Assembly: GCA_017546245.1 (NCBI GenBank)
Contig: JAFYXI010000018.1
Span: 1-48,591, forward strand
Reading direction: 5' to 3'
Origin: Clostridia bacterium
GTDB taxonomy: Bacteria > Bacillota > Clostridia > UBA1381 > UBA9506
Length of the DNA stretch: 48,591 bases
Shown here: in pieces, positions 25,138-33,205 of the stretch
Layout of the letters: the number at the start of each line of letters is the position of its first letter
Position numbering within the stretch: the stretch's first letter is position 1
The notes under the pieces: generated by a model
What the model was told of the DNA's origin: nothing
The model's database searches: none
What the model saw: the letters and a program-made list of their open reading frames with translations, nothing else
Made by a program: the position numbers and the translations under genes

Positions 25138-26355
25138 ATGAAATATGTTGTATTTTTAGGCGATGGAATGGCGGACTATCCGCACGAGAATTTCGGCGGA
25201 AAAACTCCTCTTGATATTGCAAAAAAACCTAATATAGACGCTATCGCAAAGGGTGGAGTAATCGGCTTGGTAAAAACAGTCGATGACTCTCTTTCGCCCG
25301 GAAGCGATGTTGCAAATTTAAGTGTTATGGGTTACGACCCGATGATTTATTATACAGGTCGTTCTCCGCTTGAGGCATTAAGCATCGGCGTAAAGCTTTC
25401 AGATTCAGATGTTACTTTCAGAGCAAATCTGGTAACTTTATCAGATGAGAGCGAATACAGCGATAAAACTATGATAGACTACAGCTCGGGCGAAATTACC
25501 ACCGAAGAGTCGGGCGAGCTTATCAAATATTTGGCAGAAAATATAAAATATGATGATATTAGTCTGCACAAGGGAATAAGCTACCGACATCTTATGGTGT
25601 GGGACGGAGGCTCGACAAACGTAAGCTTAACACCACCGCACGATATATCAGACCGCAAGGTTACTGAATATTTGCCAAAGGGCGACGGTGCTGACATTAT
25701 TTTAGAAATAATGAAAAAAAGCCATGAGCTGCTAAAAGAACACCCTATCAACAAAGCTAGAATTGAAAAAGGTTTAAATCCTGCAAATTCTTTATGGATA
25801 TGGGGAGAGGGCAAAAAGCCTAACCTTGATTTATTCAGCGAAAAATACGGAATTAAAGGCAGTATGATTTCTGCAGTAGATTTGTTAAAGGGTATCGGCA
25901 AGGGTACAGGAATGAACGTTGTCGAGGTTGAGGGTGCAACGGGTAATATAGACACCAACTTTGACGGCAAGGCAAAGGCTGCGATAGACGAGCTTAAGTC
26001 GGGTCAGGATTTTGTGTATATTCATGTCGAAGCTCCTGACGAGTGCGGTCATCACGGCGATGCCAAAGGCAAGGTAGAGGCAATTGAGTTAATCGACGAA
26101 AAGATTGTCGGACCTGTTATGGAATATTTAAAACAGTCGGGTGAGGATTTCAGAGTTTTGGTTACTCCTGACCATCCGACACCGCTTGCGATTAAAACCC
26201 ACGCGCGCGATGCTGTTCCTTTTGCGATTTATGACAGCCGCGTATCTGAGGGATTAGACCTTTCGTATTGCGAAACAAACGCAAAAGAATCGGGAATTTA
26301 TTTAGATAAAGGCTATCAGCTGATGAAGTATCTGATAAATGGTGAAATTGAATAA
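25138..26355 (+). CDS. apgM: Cofactor-independent phosphoglycerate mutase, archaeal (ApgM) type
   Basis: Alkaline-phosphatase-superfamily enzyme of 405 residues that interconverts 3- and 2-phosphoglycerate. The N-terminal metal motif 'FLGDGMADYP' and the phosphoserine region 'PGSDVANLSVMGYDP' are clear. 'VHVEAPDECGHHGD' and 'VTPDHPTP' supply the other metal ligands. It is the last gene of the pyrimidine transcript (15 bases after carB, with GGAGG), an unusual place for a glycolytic gene. ApgM-like proteins include some of uncertain activity, so the exact reaction is likely rather than certain. Confidence 0.88.
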   Translation: MKYVVFLGDGMADYPHENFGGKTPLDIAKKPNIDAIAKGGVIGLVKTVDDSLSPGSDVANLSVMGYDPMIYYTGRSPLEALSIGVKLSDSDVTFRANLVTLSDESEYSDKTMIDYSSGEITTEESGELIKYLAENIKYDDISLHKGISYRHLMVWDGGSTNVSLTPPHDISDRKVTEYLPKGDGADIILEIMKKSHELLKEHPINKARIEKGLNPANSLWIWGEGKKPNLDLFSEKYGIKGSMISAVDLLKGIGKGTGMNVVEVEGATGNIDTNFDGKAKAAIDELKSGQDFVYIHVEAPDECGHHGDAKGKVEAIELIDEKIVGPVMEYLKQSGEDFRVLVTPDHPTPLAIKTHARDAVPFAIYDSRVSEGLDLSYCETNAKESGIYLDKGYQLMKYLINGEIE

Positions 26356-26358
26356 ATA

Positions 26359-26395
26359 AAAACAGTAGCAAACTAAACGTTTGCTACTGTTTTTA
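26359..26395 (+). terminator. Terminator of the pyrimidine operon
   Basis: A 15-bp perfect stem (26359-26373 with 26379-26393), loop TAAAC, with A and T tracts on the two sides. Confidence 0.92.
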
Positions 26396-26421
26396 GGGCT
26401 AGACGGAAAATAGCGCAGATT

Positions 26422-26488
26422 GGACAAACTGAACCCACAGGGGTTACCCGAAGGCGTACGTGGGTACGCCGAGAGGTGAAGTTTGTTC
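26422..26488. other. Structured GC-rich element, possible RNA or palindromic repeat
   Basis: A closing stem GGACAAACT/AGTTTGTTC (26422-26430 with 26480-26488, one G-U) encloses two hairpins: AACCC-ACAG-GGGTT (26432-26445) and GGCGTAC-GTGG-GTACGCC (26453-26470). It is much richer in G and C than its surroundings, and no reading frame in it is credible. It lies between two terminators in the convergent gap between apgM and smpB. It matches no riboswitch class I recognise and could equally be an interspersed repeat. Confidence 0.5.
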
Positions 26489-26504
26489 AAAACACAAGGC
26501 ATTA

Positions 26505-26535
26505 TAAAAAGGAATTCGTCAAATGACGAATTCCT
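26505..26535 (-). terminator. Terminator of smpB
   Basis: On the minus strand a 12-bp stem (26524-26535 with 26510-26521), loop TT, is followed by TTTTTATAA. It lies about 90 bases beyond the smpB stop. Confidence 0.8.
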
Positions 26536-26626
26536 ACATTAAGTTTTATGTTATTTTAATCTTAATAAAAAACGTAGTTATGCATTTTAGTTGCCTTGTG
26601 TGTTGTGCGCATTTTACTATAGCCCT

Positions 26627-27100
26627 TTATTTGTTGCGCTCTTTTATTGCTCTATCCATATTGCGTTGAGCTTCTTTTTTTGCTATATCATCACGCTTGT
26701 CATAATTTTTCTTACCGCGTGCAATCGCAATTTCAATTTTAACAAGACTGCCTTTAAAATATAACGAAAGCGGAATGATTGATACACCTTGCTGTTTAAC
26801 AGTACCTATCAAACGATTGATTTCTCGTTTGTGAAGGAGCAGCTTTCTGTCACGCAATGGGTCTTTGTTAAAAATATTACCCTGTTCATAAGGACTTATA
26901 TGCATACCTTTTACAAAGGCTTCGCCTGTTTTTAAAGATACATAGCTGTCTTTTAAATTAACAGCACCTTTTCTTAAAGATTTTACCTCTGTTCCCGAAA
27001 GTTCAATTCCTGCCTCTATAACCTCGTCGATAAAATAGTCGTGACGAGCTTTTTTATTTACAGTTATATTTTTAATTGATTTTTTATCCAGAATTTTCAC
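26627..27100 (-). CDS. smpB: SsrA-binding protein SmpB
   Basis: Delivers tmRNA to stalled ribosomes for trans-translation. The 157-residue protein contains '[29 protein letters not shown]', '[27 protein letters not shown]' and the basic tail '[26 protein letters not shown]'. I prefer GTG 27100, preceded by GGGAAAGG; a TTG 12 bases upstream is the alternative. The tmRNA gene, often next to smpB, was not found in the window. hpf lies upstream on the same strand. Confidence 0.95.
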   Translation of the reverse strand: MKILDKKSIKNITVNKKARHDYFIDEVIEAGIELSGTEVKSLRKGAVNLKDSYVSLKTGEAFVKGMHISPYEQGNIFNKDPLRDRKLLLHKREINRLIGTVKQQGVSIIPLSLYFKGSLVKIEIAIARGKKNYDKRDDIAKKEAQRNMDRAIKERNK

Positions 27101-27158
27101 GACCTTTCCCAATCAAATTGCAATCCTTATAAATTATATATTAAAAGGCAGAAAATGT

Positions 27159-27190
27159 CAACGGGTTACGCAGCTTTGCGTAACCCGTTG
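27159..27190 (-). terminator. Hairpin between hpf and smpB
   Basis: A 14-bp perfect stem (27159-27172 with 27177-27190), loop of four. The minus-strand downstream bases (ACATTTTC) form only a weak T tract. It probably ends or attenuates the hpf transcript. Confidence 0.7.
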
Positions 27191-27198
27191 TTGCTTTA

Positions 27199-27735
27199 CT
27201 ATTCAAGTTCAATCAAACCATAAGAGCCTTGTTTTCTTTTATAAACAACATTTGTATCTCCGCTTTCGGAATTTGTGAAGATAAAGAACTGATGCCCTAA
27301 AAGGTCCATCTGAAGAATTGCCTCTTCTGTGCTCATCGGTTTTGCAGAAAAACGTTTTGTGCGTGCAATTTTAAATTCGGTTTCTTCTTCAACCTCTTCT
27401 TTATATGGGATTGCAGCTAAGGCTGCCGCCTCAAAGGTATCCTTTTTAAGCTTCTTTTCGATGCGTGTTTTATGCTTTCTTAACTGACGCTCTAAAACAT
27501 CTACTGCAGTATCGATTGAAACATACATATCATCAGTTGCTTCTTCAACACGAACAATAAGTCCGCCCGAATGAACAGTTGCCTCTACAACCTGTTTTTC
27601 TCTTTGAACACTTAATGTAACGTATGCCTCCGTTTCTTTATGAAAATATCGGTCAAGTTTTGAAAACCTATCCTCAATCCGCGCCTTAAGTGCGGGGGTA
27701 AGCTCAATCTGTTTTCCGCTCATTGTAATTTTCAT
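27199..27735 (-). CDS. hpf: Ribosome hibernation-promoting factor, long form
   Basis: Inactivates ribosomes as 100S dimers in stationary phase or stress. The 178-residue protein has an N-terminal ribosome-binding domain ('MKITMSGKQIELTPALKARIEDRFSKL', cut here to key parts) and a C-terminal dimerisation domain ('FSAKPMSTEEAILQMDLLGHQFFIF'), so it is the long type typical of Bacillota. ATG 27735 has AAGGAG 8 bases upstream; the in-frame GTG nine bases before overlaps that site. A sigma-B-like promoter lies about 65 bases upstream, fitting stress control. Confidence 0.94.
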   Translation of the reverse strand: MKITMSGKQIELTPALKARIEDRFSKLDRYFHKETEAYVTLSVQREKQVVEATVHSGGLIVRVEEATDDMYVSIDTAVDVLERQLRKHKTRIEKKLKKDTFEAAALAAIPYKEEVEEETEFKIARTKRFSAKPMSTEEAILQMDLLGHQFFIFTNSESGDTNVVYKRKQGSYGLIELE

Positions 27736-27798
27736 TATGACCACTCCTTGTGTATGTATATTTGTAAAAAGGAATAATATCTATTCCTTATAATATTT

Positions 27799-27824
27799 AT
27801 ACCCACGTTTAATTATCTTTAAAC
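27799..27824 (-). promoter_or_regulatory. Sigma-B/sigma-F-like promoter before hpf
   Basis: On the minus strand, GTTTAA (27819-27824), 14-base spacer, GGGTAT (27799-27804) equals the Bacillus sigma-B consensus (GTTTAA, GGGWAW) and nearly fits sigma-F. A small stem (27770-27789) lies in the leader just downstream. Confidence 0.6.
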
Positions 27825-27904
27825 ACAAAAATTTTATTTTTTTATAAATAATTAAATTTTTCATCACATATAATTAACTGTATAAAGCCGACGGAGGCAT
27901 AAAA

Positions 27905-29035
27905 ATGAAAAAAATCAGTATTTTTTGTATATTTTTGATTGTTTTTACTTGTTTGCCGCAAAGATATGAGGCGCTTGGTGTGTCAGCATCCTATGCTTGT
28001 GTTATGGACAGCTTAACAGGTCGTGTTTTGTATGAAAAAAACGCATATAAGCGACATTCAATGGCAAGCACTACTAAGATAATGACTGCGTTAGTCGCAT
28101 TAGAAAACGGAAATCCAGATGATGTAGTGACAGTAAGCGCAAATGCGGCAGGCACAGAGGGATCAAGCATATACTTAAAAACAAATGAAAAAATAAAGCT
28201 TATTGATTTGTTATACGGCCTGATGTTAGCATCGGGCAACGATGCGGCAATCGCAATAGCCGAGCATATAGGCGGAAGTGTAGATGACTTTAGTAAAATG
28301 ATGAACGACAAGGCAGCCGAGATAGGTGCAAAGGATACGCAGTTTAAAAATCCTAACGGTTTGGATGAAGAGGGGCACTATACTACAGCATACGATTTGG
28401 CACTTATTACACGCGCGGCGCTTAAAAACAAAGATTTTTCAGAAATCGTAAAGACCAAAAAAAAGACAATATCAAACGGAGAAGAAAGCTATGGCAGAGC
28501 ACTTTCTAATCATAATAAGCTGCTTAATCTTTATCAGGGTTGTGACGGAGTAAAAACGGGATTCACCAAGAAGACAGGTCGGTGTTTAGTATCGGCGGCA
28601 ACCCGTAATAACTTTCAGGTTATAGCCGTTACTTTAAATGCACCCGATGACTGGAATGACCATACAAATATGCTTAATTATGCTTTTAATAATTACAGCG
28701 CAAGACCTTTGGTTTTAAAGGATATGGTTATTAAAACAGTTCCTGTTGAAAACGGAGATACCGACACAGTAAAGCTCTTGGCAAATGACGTTTTTTATCT
28801 TACAATGGAAGATAAAGAGGGATTAAATAAAGTAAAGCTTGAATATGACGTACCAAAGAGCATACCTGCACCGGTTATGAAAGGAACAGTTCTCGGCAAA
28901 CTCAAAATTTTTTATGAGGGTGTAATGGTTAAAGAAATAGAACTTGGTGCAGATTGCGATATTAAATATGTAGAACCGCCAAAGAAAAATACGTTTGAAA
29001 AAATCGCAGATTTTTTTATAAATTTGTGGGATTGA
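27905..29035 (+). CDS. Serine D-Ala-D-Ala carboxypeptidase (peptidase S11)
   Basis: Penicillin-binding protein that trims the terminal D-alanine from peptidoglycan stem peptides. The 376-residue protein has a signal peptide (about 1-24). The three active-site motifs are STTK (55-58), SGN (110-112) and KTG (217-219). The C-terminal beta domain (about 270-350) is of the PBP5 type; it ends 'FEKIADFFINLWD', a possible amphipathic membrane anchor. It belongs to the DacB/DacF group, but which one cannot be decided. GGAGG ribosome binding site. Single-gene unit with its own terminator. Confidence 0.94.
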   Translation: MKKISIFCIFLIVFTCLPQRYEALGVSASYACVMDSLTGRVLYEKNAYKRHSMASTTKIMTALVALENGNPDDVVTVSANAAGTEGSSIYLKTNEKIKLIDLLYGLMLASGNDAAIAIAEHIGGSVDDFSKMMNDKAAEIGAKDTQFKNPNGLDEEGHYTTAYDLALITRAALKNKDFSEIVKTKKKTISNGEESYGRALSNHNKLLNLYQGCDGVKTGFTKKTGRCLVSAATRNNFQVIAVTLNAPDDWNDHTNMLNYAFNNYSARPLVLKDMVIKTVPVENGDTDTVKLLANDVFYLTMEDKEGLNKVKLEYDVPKSIPAPVMKGTVLGKLKIFYEGVMVKEIELGADCDIKYVEPPKKNTFEKIADFFINLWD

Positions 29036-29047
29036 AAATAATAATAC

Positions 29048-29082
29048 AGGATGTGCCAAAAGCGGCACATCCTATTATTTTT
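29048..29082 (+). terminator. Terminator of the carboxypeptidase gene
   Basis: A 10-bp perfect stem (29048-29057 with 29064-29073), extended by flanking AT pairs, followed by ATTATTTTTA. Confidence 0.88.
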
Positions 29083-29106
29083 AGGTGTTTTTGCTTGAAT
29101 AAGCTA

Positions 29107-29134
29107 TTGCAATTTTGGCAAAAAAATGTATAAT
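29107..29134 (+). promoter_or_regulatory. Promoter of rluB-GNAT-galK
   Basis: TTGCAA (29107-29112), 16-base spacer, TATAAT (29129-29134). Confidence 0.72.
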
Positions 29135-29184
29135 AAATGTATATGTATTTTAATCAGATAAAAGAAACAGAAACGGAGAAACTT

Positions 29185-29937
29185 ATGGCTGAACTTTTAA
29201 GACTTCAAAAATATATCGCCCAATGCGGTGTGGCATCACGCCGTGCGGCAGAAGAAATGATTTTAGCCGGCCGCGTGCGTGTTAATAAATCTGTTGTGAC
29301 CGAGCTTGGCACAAAGGTAAATCCTGATAAAGACAAGGTTTATGTCGATTCAAAGCTTATAGCAGAAGACAGTAAAAAATATTATATAATGCTTAATAAG
29401 CCTGTCGGATATATAACCTCGGCAAAGGATCAGTTTGACCGCAAAACAGTTTTAGACCTTGTTTCTGATTTGGATGCAAGGCTATACCCCGTCGGCAGAC
29501 TTGACTATGACAGCGAAGGCTTAATTTTTCTGACAAATGACGGTGATTTTACATATCGCTTAACACATCCTGCCAACGAGGTTAAGAAAAAATATCAGGT
29601 CGCAGTCAGCGGTATTGTTGATATGGATACTGTATGGCAGTTAAGAAAAGGCGTTGAAATAGACGGACGGATGACAGCTCCTGCCAGAGTGGAGATTACA
29701 AAGCAAACCGAGGGAACAACAGAGCTTACTTTCGTAATTTCAGAGGGCAGAAACCGTCAGATTCGTAAAATGTGCGAGGCTGTGGGGCATACGGTTATCC
29801 GCTTGCGCAGAGTAGCGGTAGGAAATGTTATTTTAGGAAATCTGCCAAGAGGCAAGTGGAGACACTTGACTCCGGGCGAAATTCAACTGCTTATCGGTGG
29901 TGAGAAAAATGCTGACAATAAAAGAAACAAACGATAA
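29185..29937 (+). CDS. rluB: Pseudouridine synthase, RsuA/RluB family
   Basis: Modifies uridine in rRNA. The 250-residue protein has an S4 RNA-binding domain (about 4-60, 'RLQKYIAQCGVASRRAAEEMI') and a catalytic domain with the Asp motif 'VGRLDYDSEGLIFLTNDG' and 'ISEGRNRQIRKMCEAVGH'. ATG 29185 follows ACGGAGA; an upstream in-frame start at 29137 is just after the promoter and lacks a site. RluB (23S) versus RsuA (16S) specificity cannot be settled, though RluB is the usual assignment in Bacillota. It overlaps the next gene by 29 bases. Confidence 0.9.
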   Translation: MAELLRLQKYIAQCGVASRRAAEEMILAGRVRVNKSVVTELGTKVNPDKDKVYVDSKLIAEDSKKYYIMLNKPVGYITSAKDQFDRKTVLDLVSDLDARLYPVGRLDYDSEGLIFLTNDGDFTYRLTHPANEVKKKYQVAVSGIVDMDTVWQLRKGVEIDGRMTAPARVEITKQTEGTTELTFVISEGRNRQIRKMCEAVGHTVIRLRRVAVGNVILGNLPRGKWRHLTPGEIQLLIGGEKNADNKRNKR

Positions 29938-30319
29938 ATTAAAAGCGCAGGAGTTTTTAAAAAACTGCGGAAACAACTATGAGCTTGGTGACGATATAAT
30001 TATGGTTTGCGAAGAGAACGGTAAAATTTTAGGTGTTACTTCGCTCGGCTTAAAAGATGGACAGGTTTATCTTAACCTGCTTGAAATTTTAAGCGAGGCA
30101 AATGATATGAGCCTTAAATTAGGGATGCTAAAAGCTGTTATGAATCTGGCAGATTTAAGAGGAATAAAACAAATTTACGGAACGAATAAAGATTTAGAAG
30201 AGCTTTATAAGCTATTAAGATTTAAAGAAGATGAGGGCAGATATTCTTTGAATTTAGAGGGATATTTTACAACAGACCATTGCGACCAGGAGGACAAAAA
30301 TGACAGTAGCAGAGCTTAA
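29909..30319 (+). CDS. Small GNAT-like acetyltransferase, function unknown
   Basis: A 136-residue protein with the secondary-structure order and 'ENGKILGVTSLGLKDGQVYLNLLEI' beta-hairpin of GNAT N-acetyltransferases. The acetyl-CoA loop is poorly conserved ('NDMSLKLGMLKAV' in the expected place), so it may be a degenerate member. ATG 29909 has GGTGAG upstream; two GTG codons at 29897 and 29900 are alternatives. It overlaps rluB by 29 bases and galK by 20, which implies coupled translation. Substrate unknown. Confidence 0.65.
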   Translation: MLTIKETNDKLKAQEFLKNCGNNYELGDDIIMVCEENGKILGVTSLGLKDGQVYLNLLEILSEANDMSLKLGMLKAVMNLADLRGIKQIYGTNKDLEELYKLLRFKEDEGRYSLNLEGYFTTDHCDQEDKNDSSRA

Positions 30320-31481
30320 AAAAGAATTTGAAGCATTATATGGCACAGACGGAGAAATAAGAATATTTCATTCTCCCGGTCGTGTTAATTTAATAGGCGA
30401 GCATACCGACTATAACGGCGGATATGTTTTTCCGGCGGCACTTTCAATGGGGTCTACCATAGCACTTCGCTTGCGTGATGATAATATCGTAAGAATGAAA
30501 GCCACAGACCTTGACGGTATTGTGGAAATTGATATTAATGCGTTAGAAAACTACCGAGATTTATCATGGGGCGATTATCAGGCAGGCGTTATGAATGAAC
30601 TGTCTAAAGAAGGCTATGATATTTGTGCCTGCGATATGCTTTATGATGACACATTACCGCACGGAGGCGGGTTGTCTTCATCTGCTGCCATCGAGGTTGT
30701 AACTGCTTTGGCTTTTGCAACACTTTCAAATGAGAAAAATGGCATAGAAAAGCCTGTGGATATGATTGAAATGGCGCTTATCGGTCAGAAAACAGAGCAT
30801 AATTATATAGGCGTAAACTGTGGAATTATGGACCAGTTTGCATCGGCGATGGGCAAAAAGGATTGCGCCATTTTCTTAAAATGCGATACTTTGGAATACA
30901 GCCACGCAAAACTCAGTATGGAGGGATACACTTTAGTTATATCAAACACTAACAAAAAACGCAGTCTTGCAACATCAAAATATAACGAGCGCAGAGGCGA
31001 GTGCGAGGCAGGTCTTAAGGCTTTAAAAGAATTTTTCCCGGATGCAAAGACTTTAAGTGATATATCGGGCGAAGATTTTTATGCACATAAAGAAGCTATC
31101 AAAGACGAAGTTGTGCGCAGAAGAGTTAAGCACGTTATAACAGAGAATGAACGTGTGCTTGAAAGTGTTGAGGCTCTTAAAAACGGAGATATGATAAAAT
31201 TCGGTCAGCTTATGAACGAATCCGGTGATTCTTTAAGATACGACTATGAGGTAACAGGTGAAGAGCTTGACACCTTAGTAAGCGAGGCAAGAAAAATAGA
31301 AGGAGTAATCGGCTCAAGAATGACAGGTGCCGGTTTTGGCGGATGCTCAGTTTCGCTTGTTAAAAATGAATCTGTAGAAAAGTTCATTGAGCAGGTGGGA
31401 AAAGCATACGAAGAAAAAATAGGCTATGCCGCGTCGTTTTATGTATCACAGATAGCCGATGGCGGACACGAAATCAAATAA
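30300..31481 (+). CDS. galK: Galactokinase
   Basis: Phosphorylates galactose to galactose-1-phosphate. The 393-residue GHMP kinase has the signature 'GRVNLIGEHTDYNGG' (27-41), the ATP loop 'LPHGGGLSSSAA' (119-130), 'NCGIMDQFASAMG' with the catalytic Asp, and 'RMTGAGFGGCSVSL' near the C-terminus. AGGAGG lies 6 bases before ATG. galT and galE are not in the window, so the gene lies apart from a Leloir operon. Confidence 0.96.
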   Translation: MTVAELKKEFEALYGTDGEIRIFHSPGRVNLIGEHTDYNGGYVFPAALSMGSTIALRLRDDNIVRMKATDLDGIVEIDINALENYRDLSWGDYQAGVMNELSKEGYDICACDMLYDDTLPHGGGLSSSAAIEVVTALAFATLSNEKNGIEKPVDMIEMALIGQKTEHNYIGVNCGIMDQFASAMGKKDCAIFLKCDTLEYSHAKLSMEGYTLVISNTNKKRSLATSKYNERRGECEAGLKALKEFFPDAKTLSDISGEDFYAHKEAIKDEVVRRRVKHVITENERVLESVEALKNGDMIKFGQLMNESGDSLRYDYEVTGEELDTLVSEARKIEGVIGSRMTGAGFGGCSVSLVKNESVEKFIEQVGKAYEEKIGYAASFYVSQIADGGHEIK

Positions 31482-31493
31482 TGTAAACCAAAT

Positions 31494-31531
31494 AAAAAAA
31501 CAATGGCGGCAATTGCCGCCATTGTTTTTTT
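31494..31531. terminator. Bidirectional terminator after galK
   Basis: A fully palindromic stem (31500-31510 with 31515-31525, centre AATT) carries seven A on the left and T tract on the right. It overlaps the stop of the convergent transglutaminase gene and should serve both. Confidence 0.92.
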
Positions 31532-32987
31532 ATTTAATAACCTCATAATCTCTTAACGGAGTAAGGTTTTCGTCCCAATAGAATATGGTTTGCTCACCGG
31601 AATCTTTACTGAATTTAATTTGTGTTAAGCCGTTACCTGTAATTTTAGAGGATTGTATTTTGTCGCTGCCTGAAGCAAAAATACACATTGGTTTGGTTGT
31701 TTCTTTGCAAACTTTAACTATCAGCTCGTTATTGTCGTAATACGGCTCTTTATAGCATATATCGCCCAACTTAATAGTACCGGCTTTTTTTAATTGAAGA
31801 GTATTAATATCAACCTTGCTGTAATATAAGGTGTTTCCTTCTATAAACAGACCGCCTAGACCTATTTCAGATAAAACCTCTTTAGTCTCTTTGGTCTTAG
31901 GATTATAAGAATAAATTGCCATATCGGTATTAAAATATATAATTCCGTTATATTCTGATACGTTGGCAAACATTGCCTCTTTTAAATATGTAGTTTGTGT
32001 TAAACGCCATCCGCCGTCGCCACCATCGAGATTTTTATAAATAATTTCGCCTTTTGAGCTTACAAGATTATTGCCGCTTACGTAATAATCTACACCGCCG
32101 GAAAAGACTATAGCACCATATCCGTGCCAGGGAGCTTTGTCGTAAGCAGTAGAGTCAGCGGCAAGTCCGTCTAAGTTGTATCCGTAGTGCGGATTTTCTT
32201 GCGAGCTGATTTCTTTGTCGCTTAAAAGCGCATAGGTATGATTTGTTTGCGCATATGCATCAGATTTTTGTAACGTAGGGTCATCCCAGGTTAAATCAAT
32301 GTGATACCATTTTCCGTCAAGCTCTATAATATTCCAGGCATGCTTCATCGGTACAGAGGTAACATAACCGCAGTTTATGCCAAGCTTTTTCATAACGTGG
32401 TAAAATGCACGGGCATAAGATTCGCAAACGCCTGTTTTTGTGGTCATTATAGTAATTGAATGGTTTTTTAAGGACTGGTCGTACTCATAGTTTAATGTCA
32501 TATAATCGTGGACGGTCATAATCTTATCGAAATCAGACATATTTCCGTGTATATGCCATAAAACCTCGTCAGTTGCCTTTTCTATTTCGGCAATGGTGTT
32601 ATTAATAACAGTTTTGTTGGTTTCGGTATAAGATGGTACAATATATGCAATCTTGCCGTCGGAATAGTAAGCATAACGAAAACCGTTCTCTACATAATAA
32701 AGTAACGGATTTTTATAAAGTATCTGCAAATACTTGTCGGCAAAAGCGTCAATGTCGTCGGTGTAAATATTAAAATCTTCTACATCAATTTTCTCATCAA
32801 GATTTTGCCAGCCTGAAGCCAGAGTTTCATCTAATGTCTGACCTTTTTTAAAAAGCATAATTTTTGTAACGGGCACAAATGACTCAGGAAAATCTTTTTT
32901 TGCATAACCCATACTTATTTCGTCTGCAAAAACATTAGTGCTTAAAACTAACATAAAGACCAAAACTAAAAGCAATAGTCTTTTCAT
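31530..32987 (-). CDS. Secreted transglutaminase-like protein
   Basis: Exported protein of 485 residues with a signal peptide (about 1-22, 'LLLLVLVFMLVLSTNVFA'). A transglutaminase-like (cysteine protease superfamily) domain spans about 140-240 with the triad C188 ('TGVCESYARAF'), H216 ('MKHAWNIIE') and D231 ('WYHIDLTWDD'). The C-terminal 230 residues contain repeated short beta motifs ('NGIIYFNTDMAIYSYN', 'GNTLYYSK'), resembling a DUF5050-type propeller. Such proteins act at the cell surface as peptidases or cross-linkers; the substrate is unknown. GGAGGA site before ATG. Confidence 0.85.
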   Translation of the reverse strand: MKRLLLLVLVFMLVLSTNVFADEISMGYAKKDFPESFVPVTKIMLFKKGQTLDETLASGWQNLDEKIDVEDFNIYTDDIDAFADKYLQILYKNPLLYYVENGFRYAYYSDGKIAYIVPSYTETNKTVINNTIAEIEKATDEVLWHIHGNMSDFDKIMTVHDYMTLNYEYDQSLKNHSITIMTTKTGVCESYARAFYHVMKKLGINCGYVTSVPMKHAWNIIELDGKWYHIDLTWDDPTLQKSDAYAQTNHTYALLSDKEISSQENPHYGYNLDGLAADSTAYDKAPWHGYGAIVFSGGVDYYVSGNNLVSSKGEIIYKNLDGGDGGWRLTQTTYLKEAMFANVSEYNGIIYFNTDMAIYSYNPKTKETKEVLSEIGLGGLFIEGNTLYYSKVDINTLQLKKAGTIKLGDICYKEPYYDNNELIVKVCKETTKPMCIFASGSDKIQSSKITGNGLTQIKFSKDSGEQTIFYWDENLTPLRDYEVIK

Positions 32988-33018
32988 AAAACATCCTCCT
33001 TCAAATTTATATACATAA

Positions 33019-33037
33019 TTATTTTATCATAAAATAA
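33019..33037. repeat. 19-base perfect palindrome in the intergenic space before dnaA
   Basis: TTATTTTAT-C-ATAAAATAA, about 35 bases upstream of the secreted transglutaminase gene on the minus strand. Its core is shared with 14280-14292 upstream of the SLH gene. Confidence 0.4.
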
Positions 33038-33108
33038 AGTAAAAGTAAATATATAAGAGTAATTAAAAATAATTTTGATAAAATATGATATTTTTCATCA
33101 AGCTTTCC

Positions 33109-33137
33109 TTGATTCTTTAAAACGTTTGTGTTATACT
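33109..33137 (+). promoter_or_regulatory. Promoter of dnaA
   Basis: TTGATT (33109-33114), 17-base spacer, TATACT (33132-33137) with TGT just upstream (extended -10). It rules out translation from the in-frame start at 33128. No TTATCCACA boxes were found between 32988 and 33205. Confidence 0.7.
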
Positions 33138-33205
33138 TGTTATATAATGAGTTTTTCTGCCCTGATTTTAAAAGGGTAAAATTTGAAAGTGGGGATTTTG
33201 AGAAG

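Noticed and set aside
26302-26502. 66-residue minus-strand frame over the apgM end and structured element
   Set aside because: It overlaps the apgM 3' end and a terminator; no start site and no recognisable protein.
26395-26626. tmRNA gene (ssrA) next to smpB
   Set aside because: The region is too short and has no tRNA-like TTCGA arm, CCA end or tag frame.
27745-27904. raiA RNA motif upstream of hpf
   Set aside because: The sequence is AT-rich with only one small hairpin; it lacks the long GC-rich conserved core of that RNA class.
32988-33205. oriC upstream of dnaA
   Set aside because: No TTATCCACA-type boxes are present on either strand; the AT-richness is explained by two promoters and a palindrome.
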